A stretch of DNA of 64,000 nt from NCBI GenBank assembly GCA_958295665.1, contig OY282558.1, positions 138,426,577-138,490,576 on the forward strand, in the 5' to 3' direction. The DNA is from Tipula vernalis (taxonomy: Eukaryota > Arthropoda > Insecta > Diptera > Tipulidae). Of this stretch, positions 22,188 through 32,484 are shown in pieces (within the stretch, counting starts at the first letter, position 1; every line of letters begins with the position of its first letter). A model generated the notes under the pieces. It was not told the DNA's origin. It saw only the letters and a program-made list of their open reading frames with translations, and made no database searches. Position numbers and translations under genes: made by a program.

Positions 22188-23273
22188 TCAGCGTTTTACC
22201 GCTGCTCTAAGGTGTCCCTTAGTGACACCGCAGAAGGGTTCTGGACGAAAAAATGGAGAGGCAGAACCCTCACCGGCGAGGCCATCAGCTGCCTCGTTTC
22301 CTTCGATTCCAGTATGACCTGGCACCCACATAAGTGTTACCTTATTTGAGCCTGCCAGATGTTTAATAACCTTCAGACAATCCCATACCAGCCTTGACTC
22401 AACGGTACAAAACCTAAGAGCTTTTAAGGCTGATTGGCTGTCTGATACAATATAAATCTTTGCATCGTTTAGGCCTTTTGCTATGCCTATCCTAGCGCAA
22501 AGTTCTATAGCATGTACTTCTGCTTGAAAAATGGTAGCATTGGTACCCAAGGACTTCAAGAGGGTAGTGCCACTCCCGTGTATTCCTATCCCCGCCCCAT
22601 CTTCCGTTTTTGATCCATCTGTAAACCATACCATGGATCCTCGCACAAATGATGGTCCACCTGCCCTCCACACATCCCGGCCAGGTAACCTAACACAGAA
22701 TGGTTTGTGGAAGTCCAGTTTAGCTGGCATACAGTCGGAAGACATTCCTATGGTAGGGTCTGTCTGAAATTCCTTAAGGATTTCCATATGACCCACCATA
22801 TTGCCTGGCTTGATATTTCCTTCCGTCTGCATTTTGAGGGCCATACTTGCAGCGTCCTTTTTAATATGCAGGTGTAACGGTGTCAGTCCTAGAAGTGTCT
22901 CCACCCCCGCGGTTGGACATGACTTCATTGAGCCTGTAACACCGATACAGGCTACACGCTGAACCTTATTCAATAAGGTTTGCGTTGTCTTCTGCTCAGT
23001 TTTAGGCCACCAAACAACCGATGCGTAGGTGACCATAGGCCTAATGATTGTTAAAAATGACCAGTAGATCATTTTTGGTTGTAGTCCCCAAGTAAGCCCA
23101 TAGAGTCTTTGACAGGCCCAGAGAGCCTTGATGGCTCTATTTTGAACTTTCAACAAATGTTGCTTGCAGTTCAGTCTTTGATCTAGGATAACCCCTAGAT
23201 ATTTAACCTCGCTGGAAAAAGGCACAGTAGTACCGTTATCGAGGGAGCTGTAAGCGCAAACTTTGTCCTCCAC
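22188..23273 (-). pseudogene. LINE 2 RT thumb and RNase H
   Basis: 361 residues in one open frame. The first half is RT thumb: VKYLGVILDQRLNCKQHL, then RPMVTYASVVWWP and LNKVQRVACIGVTGSMKSCP. The second half is RNase H: VWFTDGSKTEDGAGIG, IFQAEVHAIELC, IYIVSDSQSALKAL and WVPGHTGIEGNEAADGLA, giving the D, E, D, H and D residues of the active site. RNase H removes the RNA strand after first-strand synthesis. This is the best-preserved part of the element. It is out of frame with the RT piece before it. Confidence 0.88.
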
Positions 23274-23332
23274 GTAAAAGGAACAATGACAGTTTTACTT
23301 GGATTGACACTGAGTCCTTCCTTTTAACACCA

Positions 23333-24016
23333 CTACCGTATTATATTGAGTGCATTTTGCATGCGATCAGAAATGACCTCATCAAACTTGCCTCTGATTA
23401 TGATAGCCACATCATCTGCATAGACCTGGACATCAAACCCATGGCTTCTCAGAAGGACCAGTAGTCCGTCAATAACCAATGACCACAAAAGAAGGGCTGG
23501 TACGCCTTCTTGGGGACAGCCCTTTACGGCCTTGATGGTTACTGACTCGTTACCTAGTCTGGCAGTAATCTCACGATGTTCCAGCATGGAACGGATCCAC
23601 CTAATTGTAGAAAGCGGAACCCTTTTTCCCATTGCTGCCCTCTCTATAGATCCATAGGAGGTATTATCAAACGCCCCCTCAATGTCCACAAAGGCATACA
23701 GGGCAATTTCTTTATAAGTCACTGCTTTTTCAATCCTCGTGACTAGCCCGCTAAGGGCCATAACCATGGATTTACCAGTTTGATACGCAAACTGGTCCCG
23801 ATGCAGCGCATTCTTTCCAAGGACCTCACTTCTTATTTGATAGTCCAGGATTTTTTCCATCGTCTTCAAAAGAAACGATGTGAGGCTAATTGGCCGATAT
23901 GCCCTGGCCTGGGTGTCTGGACGACCCTCGCCCTTTGGTATAAAGACCACATTTACTTTCCTCCACAGTTTCGGAATATAATTAAAGGCATAACTTGCCC
24001 GAAACATCTGGATCAA
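23333..24016 (-). pseudogene. LINE 2 reverse transcriptase
   Basis: 227 residues with RT motifs in order: WRKVNVVFIPKGEG, RAYRPISLTSFLLKTMEKIL, the palm aspartate in YAFVDIEGAFDNTSY, and FDVQVYADDVAIII with the YADD catalytic box. The substrate-binding block usually reading PQGG reads CPQEGVPALLLWSL, so the conserved glycine is a glutamate and the following positions are altered. That change is expected to impair the enzyme. No clear start codon is known for this internal piece. Confidence 0.88.
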
Positions 24017-24091
24017 GCTGGGGAGTATTTCCTCACTACCTTTTTGAAGTAAAGCTAGAAAGATACCATCCCCTCCAGCGGATTTGAAAGG

Positions 24092-25200
24092 TTAGAAAGA
24101 CCCAATAGCCCATCGAACCTTGCTGGGTGTGAAAATTTTCCCAGAGAGACTCCAGATCCTACTGTGAGGCGAATAGGCCACCTCACTTGCAGGATCATAC
24201 GAGTCCTCTTGGGCTCCTACCACTACTGAATCCGGAAAGTGGGTCTCTAACAGTACCTCTAAGGTTTCCTTCCGGTTTTCAGTGAACCCCCCATCTTGCT
24301 TCTGGAGAAGTCCTAAACCATTTGAATGATCCCTGGAAAGGAATTTCTGGAGACGAGCTGCAGAGGGCAATTCATTGATTCCATCACAGAAATTCCTCCA
24401 GGTAGCCCTCTTGGATCTCCTTAGTTCGAGATTATATTCCGTCAAGGCCATCTTATACTTGCTTCATTCACCGGTGCGTTTAGCCTTGTTAAATAATCTT
24501 CTCGATTTTTTCATCAGTTTACCCAGCGTCCCGTTCCAACAAGGGACCATCTTTGTGGACTCTCTTCGCTTAACTGGGCAGCTGTTCTCGTAAGCCAAGT
24601 GTATAGAATTATGCAGCTGGTTTGAACAGATCTCCCTCTGGAGACTCTATGTTCCCCACAACCGAGGGCATTTCTGATTCGAGTGAGACTCTATAAGAGT
24701 CCCAGTCGGTCAGTTTTAGAATTCTGATTTCCTGCCGCTGCATGGTCTCAGCCGCCAAATCGAATCTGATGTGCAAGTGATCCGATAATGAGGCCTCTTC
24801 AGACATATGCCAGTTTTTGACCAAGTCGCTAAAATGCGGACTAGCAAGTGTCAGATCTAGGACCTCTTGCCTAATCGCATTTATAAAAGTAGGTTTCCTT
24901 CCCCTATTGACAATGTCTACATGATTTGAGATCAGAAATTCAGAAAGGTACTCACCCCTGTTATTGATGTCCGTGCTACCCCACACCGTGTGGTGCGCGT
25001 TTGCATCGCATCCTATCAGGTAGGCCAGCCCACTGCGTTTGCAATGAGCTATGAGCGCCTAACTTCAAGTGGAGGTATTAACTCTGAGTCTCCAGGAAAG
25101 TAGGCGGAGGCCATTATAGCCTCCTGTTTGCCTCTTTCACCCAGAACCTCCACCAGGTACAATACAATTGGATGCTTTTGGTCATCGAGATAATCAGATG
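24092..25200 (-). pseudogene. LINE 2 endonuclease C-terminal half and linker
   Basis: From about 25200: ASAYFPGDSELIPP, then LIGCDANAHHTVWGSTDINN with the D-N-H residues of the apurinic-type endonuclease, RKPTFINAIRQEVLDLTLAS and WHMSEEASLSDHLHIRFDL with the final SDH motif. The linker (24451-24092) continues with RATWRNFCDGINELPSAARL, LEVLLETHFPDS and a start of RT fingers. Frame changes occur near 25000, 24600 and 24090. Confidence 0.82.
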
Positions 25201-25209
25201 ATCAAGCTG

Positions 25210-26825
25210 TCTGAAAATGATGAAAAGAACCTGTTTCTTACGCAAGGTTTGGTGGTACGAAAAATCCAAAATTATAAAAATTCGAATTGGAAAAATAACA
25301 AATTTAACAGTGTAATTTTTTAATATTTTTTTAAGGATAAACTTCACACTCATTTAACAGTTTCAAATTTAAAGATTTTGTTCAATATTTAATTCCATAA
25401 TTCACTTGTGCTGACGACCAAAAATACTCAAATCAACCTATTACGATTGAGGGTGAAATCACCTAGATATCTATCGCAGCGCACCATATTCGTGCAGCGA
25501 TGGTGGCATTTTGTCTGGCAGTTGATTTATAGGAGAGCTTGGTTGAATAAAGATTTTATATTACAATATCCTCCTCATGAACATATACAGGACACAAGCG
25601 AGCAAACCCCATTAGCTCTGGTGGCCAATGAAACAATTCTCCTCGAAATAATATGAAATTTAAAGTCCAAAGGAAACCTTTACGACCGGAAACAAAATTT
25701 CGTTTTTTAGAAAGGTGGTTGGTCTTTGCATCCCTTGATGTAATTTAACCGCCTCAACGATGCTTCTCCAATACTCCATCTGATCTGTGACAAGAGAATG
25801 CCAGACGCGGTATCCGATTTTGATTAGGTTCCTTTTGACGTCGTCCTACTTTCGTTGGTGCCGTCTCGAAGGCTTATTTGGTGATCCACTTCCAAGGCCT
25901 GTATGGATTGTCTTCTGTAAACCAAATTATTAAAGTGAGCTCAAACATGCGGTAGAAATTTCGTTGCTGATACCATCCTCAGAAATTACCACATTGATCA
26001 TTGTAACTGTTTTTATCGAGTTATCTGTTTATTCCAGGAAAAGTTTTTTTAGTTTTTAGCATTCTTCTTGGTGGTTTGATTGGTGGAGATTTGAAAGTTA
26101 AATTTTGTTTTGAATTTGGTCCCCGTTGAGGTGTGAATGTGAATATCCTCAATGAGCACGGTCTGAATTTCTGTTTTATGTGCACTTGTAGTGCGCGGTT
26201 CTGCTTGCGAAATCCAGAAACCAAATGCTACTAGATTGTATTGTAGATTGAGTTGCGTAATTCTCGTGTTTTTTCAGTCTGTAGTTTTCAATGTCCAAGA
26301 GAAGGCAAAAGTCCAAATGACCATTATGATTCTCTCGTGCAAAAATTTAAGGTAAAGGACAACAAATCGGTTGGCAGTTTCCTGGGTATCGATTTTGGTC
26401 GCAAAACGAGGATTGAGGATTGAGAATTTTGTATATGTACACGGCGTATAATATACATTTTGCTATTGTGTGCCGTCAAATATGTTTATTGTATTAGTGT
26501 GTTTTCTCATGATGGTAAGTATCAAAAATAAGCTAAGCGGGTGAAATCGGTTCAACTTTTTTGTTGCTTCCGCTCGCCTTGAGTTATTTTTCCCTACCTT
26601 TTAACATGAGGAATTCATGTTTTTCTATCTATTGTTGTTGTAAACGAGACATTCATTTTACTTCGTTACCAAAAATCCAAAACAATTTACGCATTCAATT
26701 GCTCGTGGTGATCTTCAATATAAAAAACAAAAAGCAGCATAAATAAATGGTTTTTAATTTTTACATTCTTCGTCGACCACATTCATAATATTTTTAACTT
26801 TTTTTTTTTTTTTTTTGAGTTATGT
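25210..26825. other. Non-coding interval, no gene recognised
   Basis: Open frames at 25408-25656 and 26021-26224 have no recognisable motifs. A GC-richer stretch at 25680-25920 may be transposon-derived but could not be assigned. Poly(T) lies at about 26800-26817, just left of the palindrome. Confidence 0.45.
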
Positions 26826-27626
26826 GAGAATAAACATTTGAAAAATCAAAAAAAAAAATTCAGTGTTATCTCATGCGCACGAAAGGAATGTTGTACATAT
26901 TTTTATTTCCAGTAATTTTGTGCAAAATTTAAAACTAATAAAATTGTTAATTAAATAATGATTTAGAGATAAATAAATATTAACTAAAAATGGAAAATAA
27001 GTCAGATAAATATTGATAAACTATAGTTTTATTAATAATTTAAAATGATGAAAAATCACACGACGTACATCCACCCTTTCCTGTGCTTGAATTAACACTA
27101 AACTAAGCCAAAATAACTAATTTACTTCTTATTTTTTCCACATTATATTTTATATCCCTCTTTTTCGTGTCATTTTATCTCTCTTATTTGCATCATGTTA
27201 AACAAAAAACTTAAAAAAACGCCCATTAGACACTGTCAAATGTGCGTATTTTTTAGTTTTTTGTTTAATATAACATGGCATAAGGTTTTTTTTTATTTAA
27301 CATCGGATAAGAGGGATAATGTGAAAAATATAAGAAGTAAATTAGTGATTTTAACTTTTAGTGTTGATCCAAGCGCAGGAAAGGGAGTATGTACGTCGTT
27401 TAATTTTTCTAACTTAAAATTATTAATAAAATTATAGTTTATAAATATTTTTCTGATTTATTTGCGTTTTTTAATTAATATTTATTTATCTTTAAATCAT
27501 TATTCAAGTAACAATTTTATTAGTTTTAAATTTTGCAAAAAATTACTGGAAATAAAAATATGTACAACCTTTCGTACGCATGAGATGACACTGAATTTTT
27601 TTTTTATATTTCAAATGTTTATTCTC
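26826..27626. repeat. Palindromic inverted repeat of about 800 bp (MITE-like)
   Basis: The arms run from 26826 to about 27220 and from about 27232 to 27626, centred near 27226 with almost no spacer. GAGAATAAACATTTGAAA at 26826 pairs with TTTCAAATGTTTATTCTC at 27609. ATTACTGGAAATAAAAAT at about 27552 pairs with the complement near 26900. The GTACGTCGT word near 27397 pairs with ACGACGTAC near 27060. The arms differ by scattered substitutions, so this is not an exact assembly snap-back. No coding capacity. Transcription would give a hairpin RNA. Confidence 0.88.
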
Positions 27627-28034
27627 TGTTTTTCTCTATTCTTTGGACACCAATCCAATTTACCAATACTTTTGCCTTCCGGTAATACTCAACTCAATCC
27701 TCAAATTGCGACCAAAATCGCTGTCCTGGTCTCCATTAAGTTACGGTTACTGTTTATGTTTGTTTTAGTCACTGTTTTATTCACTGTTGTTTATTCGCTG
27801 TATTTTTTCCAAATGTTTGTTTACGGTATTTATTTTGAAAATATTATTTAGAATATTTCTCAAATACCTTATTACGTATTTATATACCAAAAAGTGTTGT
27901 GCAAATGTAAAGTTATATCGTCATCTACCATTTCAAAAAATTTCCTTTCACTACCAATAACTATGTTTGATGGTTGTCGATTTTGATCAAAAAGGTTGCT
28001 GCTTGATCATAAATTGACAAACAAATTTAAGACA
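27627..28034. other. Non-coding interval, no gene recognised
   Basis: AT-rich DNA between the palindrome and the hexanucleotide array. The hydrophobic open frame ending at 27851 begins inside the palindrome arm and shows no family motif. Confidence 0.5.
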
Positions 28035-29617
28035 AATAGGTGCGAGTGGATGTAGATGTGGTAGTAGGTGTAGTAGTGGGTGTGGTAGTGGGTGTATGTG
28101 TGGGTGGAAATGGGAGTGCGTGTGGTAATGGGTGTAGTAGTGGGAGTCTTAATGGGTGAATGTGTGAGTGTGAGTGTGGGTGTGGGTGTGGGGTGGGTGT
28201 GGGTGTGGTTGTGGGTGTGGGTGTGGGTGTGGGTGTGGGTGTGGGTGTGGGTGTGGGTGTGGGTGTGGGTGTGGGTGTGGTTGTGATGGTGGGTGTAGGT
28301 GTGGGTGTGGGTGTGGGTGTGGGTGTGGGTGTGGGTGTGGGTGTGGGTGTGGGTGTGGGTGTGGGTGTGGGTGTGGGTGTGGGTGTGGGTGTGGGTGTGG
28401 GTGTGGGTGTGGGTGTGGGTGTGGGTGTGGGTGTGGGTGTGGGTGTGGGTGTGGGTGTGGGTGTGGGTGTGGGTGTGGGTGTGGGTGTGGGTGTGGGTGT
28501 GGGTGTGGGTGTGGGTGTGGGTGTGGGTGTGGGTGTGGGTGTGGGTGTGGGTGTGGGTGTGGGTGTGGGTGTGGGTGTGGGGTGTGGTGTGGGTGTGGGT
28601 GTGGGGTGTGGGTGTGGGTGGTGGGTGTGGGTGTGGGTGTGAATGTGGGTGTGGGTGTGGGTGTGGGTGTGGGTGTGGGTGTGGGTGTGGGTGTGGGTGT
28701 GGGTGTGGGTGTGGGTGTGGGTGTGGGTGTGGGTGTGGGTGTGGGTGTGGGTGTGGGTGTGGGTGTGGGTGTGGGTGTGGGTGTGGGTGTGGGTGTGGGT
28801 GTGGGTGTGGGTGTGGGTGTGGGTGTGGGTGTGGGTGTGGGTGTGGGTGTGGGTGTGGGTGTGGGTGTGGGTGTGGGTGTGGGTGTGGGTGTGGGTGTGG
28901 GTGTGGGTGTGGGTGTGGGTGTGGGTGTGGGTGTGGGTGTGGGTGTGGGTGTGGGTGTGGGTGTGGGTGTTGGTGTGGGTGTGGGTGTGGGTTTGGGTGT
29001 GGGTGTGGGTGTGGGTGTGGGTGTGGGTGTGGGTGTGGGTGTGGGTGTGGGTGTGGGTGTGGGTGTGGGTGTGGGTGTGGGTGTGGGTGTGGGTGTGGGT
29101 GTGGGTGTGGGTGTGGGTGTGGGTGTGGGTGTCGGTGTGGGTGTGGGTGTGGGTGTGGGTGTGGGTGTGGGTGTGGGTGTGGGTGTGGGTGTGGGTGTGG
29201 GTGTGGGTGTGGGTGTGGGTGTGGGTGTGGGTGTGGGTGTGGGTGTGGGTGTGGGTGTGGGTGTGGGTGTGGGTGTGGGTGTGGGGTGGGTGTGGGTGTG
29301 GGTGTGGGTGTGGGTGTGGGTGTGGGTGTGGGTGTGGGTGTGGGTGTGGGTGTGGGTGTGGGTGTGGGTGTGGGTGTGGGTGTGGGTGTGGGTGTGGGTG
29401 TGGGTGTGGGTGTGGGTGTGGGTGTGGGTGTGGGTGTGGGTGGGTGTGGGTGTGGGTGTGGGTGTGGGTGTGGGTGGTGGGTGTGGGTGGTGGGTGTGGG
29501 TGGTGGGTGTGGGTGTGGGTGTGGGTGTGGGTGTGGGTGTGGGTGTGGGTGTGGGTGTGGGTGTGGGTGTGGGTGTGGGTGTGGGTGTGGGTGTGGGTGT
29601 GGGTGTGGGTGTGGGTG
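28035..29617 (+). repeat. (GTGGGT)n hexanucleotide array, left copy
   Basis: The array starts with degenerate GTAGTGGGTGT-type units from about 28035 and becomes regular from about 28159. It has a few interruptions (for example near 28285, 28580, 28640, 28970, 29283 and 29475-29500). It ends at a 16-base T run. The plus strand carries GGGTGT repeats, a perfect G3-loop3 pattern able to form G-quadruplexes. All long open frames through it (glycine/valine/cysteine or proline/threonine/histidine repeats) are artefacts. Confidence 0.97.
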
Positions 29618-29800
29618 TTTTTTTTTTTTTTTTGGCGGTGGTGGGGAATCTTTTAAAGACCTCCCATATATGGGAATGTGTCGGATTTCCACCGACTAAA
29701 CCCCACCACCGGTACTCTATGCCGCTCGGCCCCACGGAACCACCGTCAGGTATTACTTCATGAGGCAGGCTCAGCCTACGCTGCCCCTATTCGGCTAAAG
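29618..29800 (-). other. LINE A 3' untranslated region and poly(A)
   Basis: About 165 bases of GC-richer sequence after the ORF2 stop, ending in A16 that passes directly into the CACCCA array. No polyadenylation signal of standard AATAAA form is visible immediately upstream. Confidence 0.7.
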
Positions 29801-30778
29801 TTAGTTGTTCGCTCTTCTCGCGCTTCTCTCTCTTTCGAGGCGTCTCAGTTCGGTTGCAATTTTAACGACTGCTCCGCTCACGGCCTCCCAGCCATCTTCT
29901 GAATCCAACATATACTCCATCAAATTATCTGGCGTTAGATGCGCACCAATATCTTCCCTTTCTACTCTGAATCGTGGGCACTCAAACAGCACACGTTCAG
30001 CGGTCTCCGGGATGCCAGCGCAGCTTGGGCAGTCGGGGGAATAATCGCAATTAAACCTGTGAAGGTACGCTCTAAAGCAGCCATGTCCCGTAAAGAATTG
30101 CGTTAGATAATAACCTACCTCGCCATGGCGTCTATTCAACCAGGTTTCAACAACAGGGATTAGGCGATAGGTCCACCGTCCTTTGGTTGAGTCACTCAAT
30201 TTTCTCTGCCACTGGGACACGGTCTCACTCCTTGCTCTCTTACGGTTATCTCCTCGCGTTGCTTGATCTCTTCGATGATACGTGGTTTGCCTCTCCTTTG
30301 CCAAATGGTGTACAGGGGGCATCCCGGCAAGGACACAAGCAGCATCGTCCGAGACAGTTCTGAAGGCACATATCACTCGCAACGCTGTCAATCTCTGTAC
30401 AACCGCCATTTTTTTCCTGTGCGTTTCCTTCTCCATTGAGTTCGCCCAAATTGGTGCGCCATACTTTAAAATGGATGTTACAACACTAGCAAGCAAGGCC
30501 CTTCTGTTCTGGCGTGCTCCTCTCATGTTCGGCATTATTCTATTCAGTGCAGCGTTGACTCTGCGCGCCTTCTCGCTAGCTGCAGCGATCTGCTCCATGT
30601 ACGAAAGTCTCGAGTCAATCACTACTCCTAGGTACCTAATACTTGGCTGTGATATTATTTTTTGTGCCCCAACCTCTAAAGTTATGTTCTCCATTGCTCT
30701 CCTACTAGAGATGAGAACTGCCTCTGCAGGCCAACAGACGCTAACCATTGCTGAACGAGTCGGACAACTCTGTTGCAA
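29801..30778 (-). pseudogene. LINE A ORF2 C-terminal part (thumb and zinc finger)
   Basis: From about 30735: AEAVLISSRRAMENITLEVG, then SIRYLGVVIDSRLSYMEQI, RVICAFRTVSDDAACVLAGM and a C-terminal HGCFRAYLHRFN followed by CPSCAGIPETAERVLFECP. The last motif is the conserved finger of R1-clade ORF2, but the histidine normally found before VLFEC is an arginine here. The piece is in a different frame from the RT; the frameshift lies at about 30733. The first residues of the raw frame (to about 30740) are not element protein. It ends at a natural-looking stop. Confidence 0.85.
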
Positions 30779-32289
30779 ATTTCGACGATTTCCTCTCTGT
30801 GTTTCGCTGTGACTACTATTGCAACCACTCTTGCTTTACTTGGAAGGGTGAGTCGAAGAACGCCATCGTACATCACGTTCCAAAGTATGGGACCCAATAC
30901 TGACCCTTGGGGAACTCCACCAGTTACTGGATATGTTCTGACACCCTCATCGGTATCGTACTTCAAAACCCTATGTTTGAAGTAACTTACAACCATCCTC
31001 TGCAGATATTTTGGCGCCTCCATCCGAATAAGGGCCCTCAGTATGCAATTCCAGTTAGCAGTGTTGAAGGCATTTTTCACGTCCAGCTTTACTATGGCAC
31101 AGTATTTTTTACCACCTCGCAACCATCTATAGCCAGATACTGCCTCTTGCGCCATCTCTACCACATACCTAATCGCATCCACTGTGGAGCGCGTCTTGCG
31201 GAAGCCATATTGATATTTTGATAGATCGCCTGCTCTAGCAATGGCCTGGTGAAGCCGATCGCACATGAGTCTCTCCAGAATTTTGCCATCCGTGTCCAAA
31301 AGACAAATCGGACGATAGGAGGATGGCTCCCCAGATGCTTCCTTTCCTTTTGGAAGCAGCACTAATCTCTGTTCCTTCCATTTCCTCGGGAATATCCCTT
31401 CCCTCAAACACTCACCATATACTTCGATAAAGGCATTGGTGTATGCTCCAATTGCAGACTTCAATGCCACGTTCGGTACGTTATCCGGACCGGGAGCTTT
31501 ATTGTTCGCTACTCTGGCGCGCGCCATTAGGACCTCCTCCGCTGTCACTGGAGGAACATAATCCGCCTCATCGCATGTTACTTCCAACACATTTTCAGCT
31601 TCATGTGGGAATAATACCTTAACTATGCCGCCTAATATTGACGCGGATGTGGGGGATTTAGAATATCTATTTCCAAACTTTTTCATGACCATTTTGTAAG
31701 GTCTTCCCCAAGGATCCCGATCGACTTCCTTGCACAGATCGAAAAAACACGTACGCTTGCTTATTTTTATGGCTCGTTTCAAATCCGACCTTGCTTCACG
31801 GTACCGTTCCCGCAGGGCAGGATTTTCACGCTGCCTAACTCGCTGATACTGCCTTCTTGCCCCGATACATCTTCTCCGGAGCTCTGCAATCTCTTCGTTC
31901 CACCAGTACACAGGTTTCCTGCGATTATCCACTATCCTTCTAGGCATTGCTGCATCACACGCTCTGGTAACATAGCTCATGAGTTGATTGGCTTTGTTCT
32001 CAGCGGTTCCAGACAGTAGTATTTCTTCCATCATAAGGATGAAGACCTTCTCGTCGAAAGCATTCGATCTCCAGCCAGCAGGTTTCTTGTTTACTGGGGT
32101 TCGTGTCCGTAATGTGCTCCGGTTCTGTAGCTCAAACACAATGGCTTGATGGTCACTGTGTGTGTAATAGTCACTTACATTCCATACCAATCTGCTTGCC
32201 AGACAGTCACTAACGAACGTAACATCAATTACCGAGCTAGCGTTGCCCCTACAGAAAGTTGGTGTATTTCCCGTGTTGCTCAATCTCAC
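30682..32289 (-). pseudogene. LINE A ORF2: endonuclease end, linker and reverse transcriptase
   Basis: 535 residues. The start overlaps the endonuclease C-terminus: TPTFCRGNASSVIDVTFVSD and SDYYTHSDHQAIVF (SDH). A linker follows with PVYWWNEEIAELRRRC. RT motifs are VANNKAPGPDNVPNVALK, LVLLPKGKEASGEPSSYRPI, YQYGFRKTRSTVDAI, CAIVKLDVKNAFNTANW and TGGVPQGSVLGPILWNV. The catalytic YADD box that should follow is missing: ARVV joins directly to AIVVTAKH, consistent with loss of about six codons in frame. An otherwise long, well-kept frame without its active site cannot polymerise. Confidence 0.9.
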
Positions 32290-32484
32290 TGGTAGGCTTG
32301 CAAAAGCCTCTAGTAATGCAATACCTCTACCGTTGGTTTCTCGACATCCCCATTCAACAGCCCATGCATTAAAATCGCCGGCTATTATTAGTGGGCCTCT
32401 ATTCCGAACCTCGTTCGTAAGCCGATCGAGGAATGCTTTAAATTCCTCAGTCGACGCACTAGGGGGAGCGTATCAGCTATATAT
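32290..32484 (-). pseudogene. LINE A endonuclease, middle part at the 5' truncation point
   Basis: Minus-strand text reads [18 protein letters not shown], then [17 protein letters not shown] (GDFNA, the endonuclease D-N motif) and NGRGIALLEAFASL, joining the downstream frame. A TGA just before YAPPS replaces the usual cysteine codon. Nothing of the endonuclease N-terminus remains: the array begins about 20 bases further right. Confidence 0.82.

Larger units (their letters stand above)
21720..25200 (-). mobile_element. LOA-type LINE with RNase H (LINE 2), decayed
   Basis: Read leftwards: endonuclease (25200-24609), linker (24451-24092), RT (24016-23333), thumb and RNase H (23273-22188), then a cysteine/histidine C-terminal finger (22070-21801) and a short 3' end closing in TAA-rich repeats near 21722. 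An RNase H after the RT in a Jockey-superfamily LINE is the hallmark of the LOA clade. ORF1 and the first part of the endonuclease are missing, so it is 5' truncated. Frames change at least three times. Confidence 0.88.
29618..32484 (-). mobile_element. R1-clade LINE A, 5' truncated, inside a hexanucleotide array
   Basis: Read leftwards: endonuclease C-terminal half (32484-32200), RT (to about 30740), thumb and C-terminal finger (to 29801), 3' untranslated region, and a run of 16 A (29618-29633 as T on the plus strand). Both ends abut the same (GTGGGT)n repeat in the same orientation. 5' truncation plus a poly(A) end is typical of target-primed reverse transcription. R1-clade relatives such as Waldo and Mino are known to insert in microsatellites, so a microsatellite target is plausible here. 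Confidence 0.85.

Noticed and set aside
25408..25656. 82-codon plus-strand frame
   Set aside because: Some resemblance to transposon text was considered, but no family motif could be identified.
27195..27851. Two hydrophobic open frames that might be membrane proteins
   Set aside because: They lie in or run out of the AT-rich palindrome arm; poly-Phe/Ile content is composition-driven.
28149..29763. Open frames of over 400 codons made of Gly-Val, Trp-Val, Cys-Gly, His-Pro or Thr-Pro repeats
   Set aside because: They are translations of the hexanucleotide array in every frame on both strands; no start context or non-repeat domain.
30282..31221. Plus-strand open frames of 100-176 codons
   Set aside because: Antisense shadows of the LINE A reverse transcriptase.
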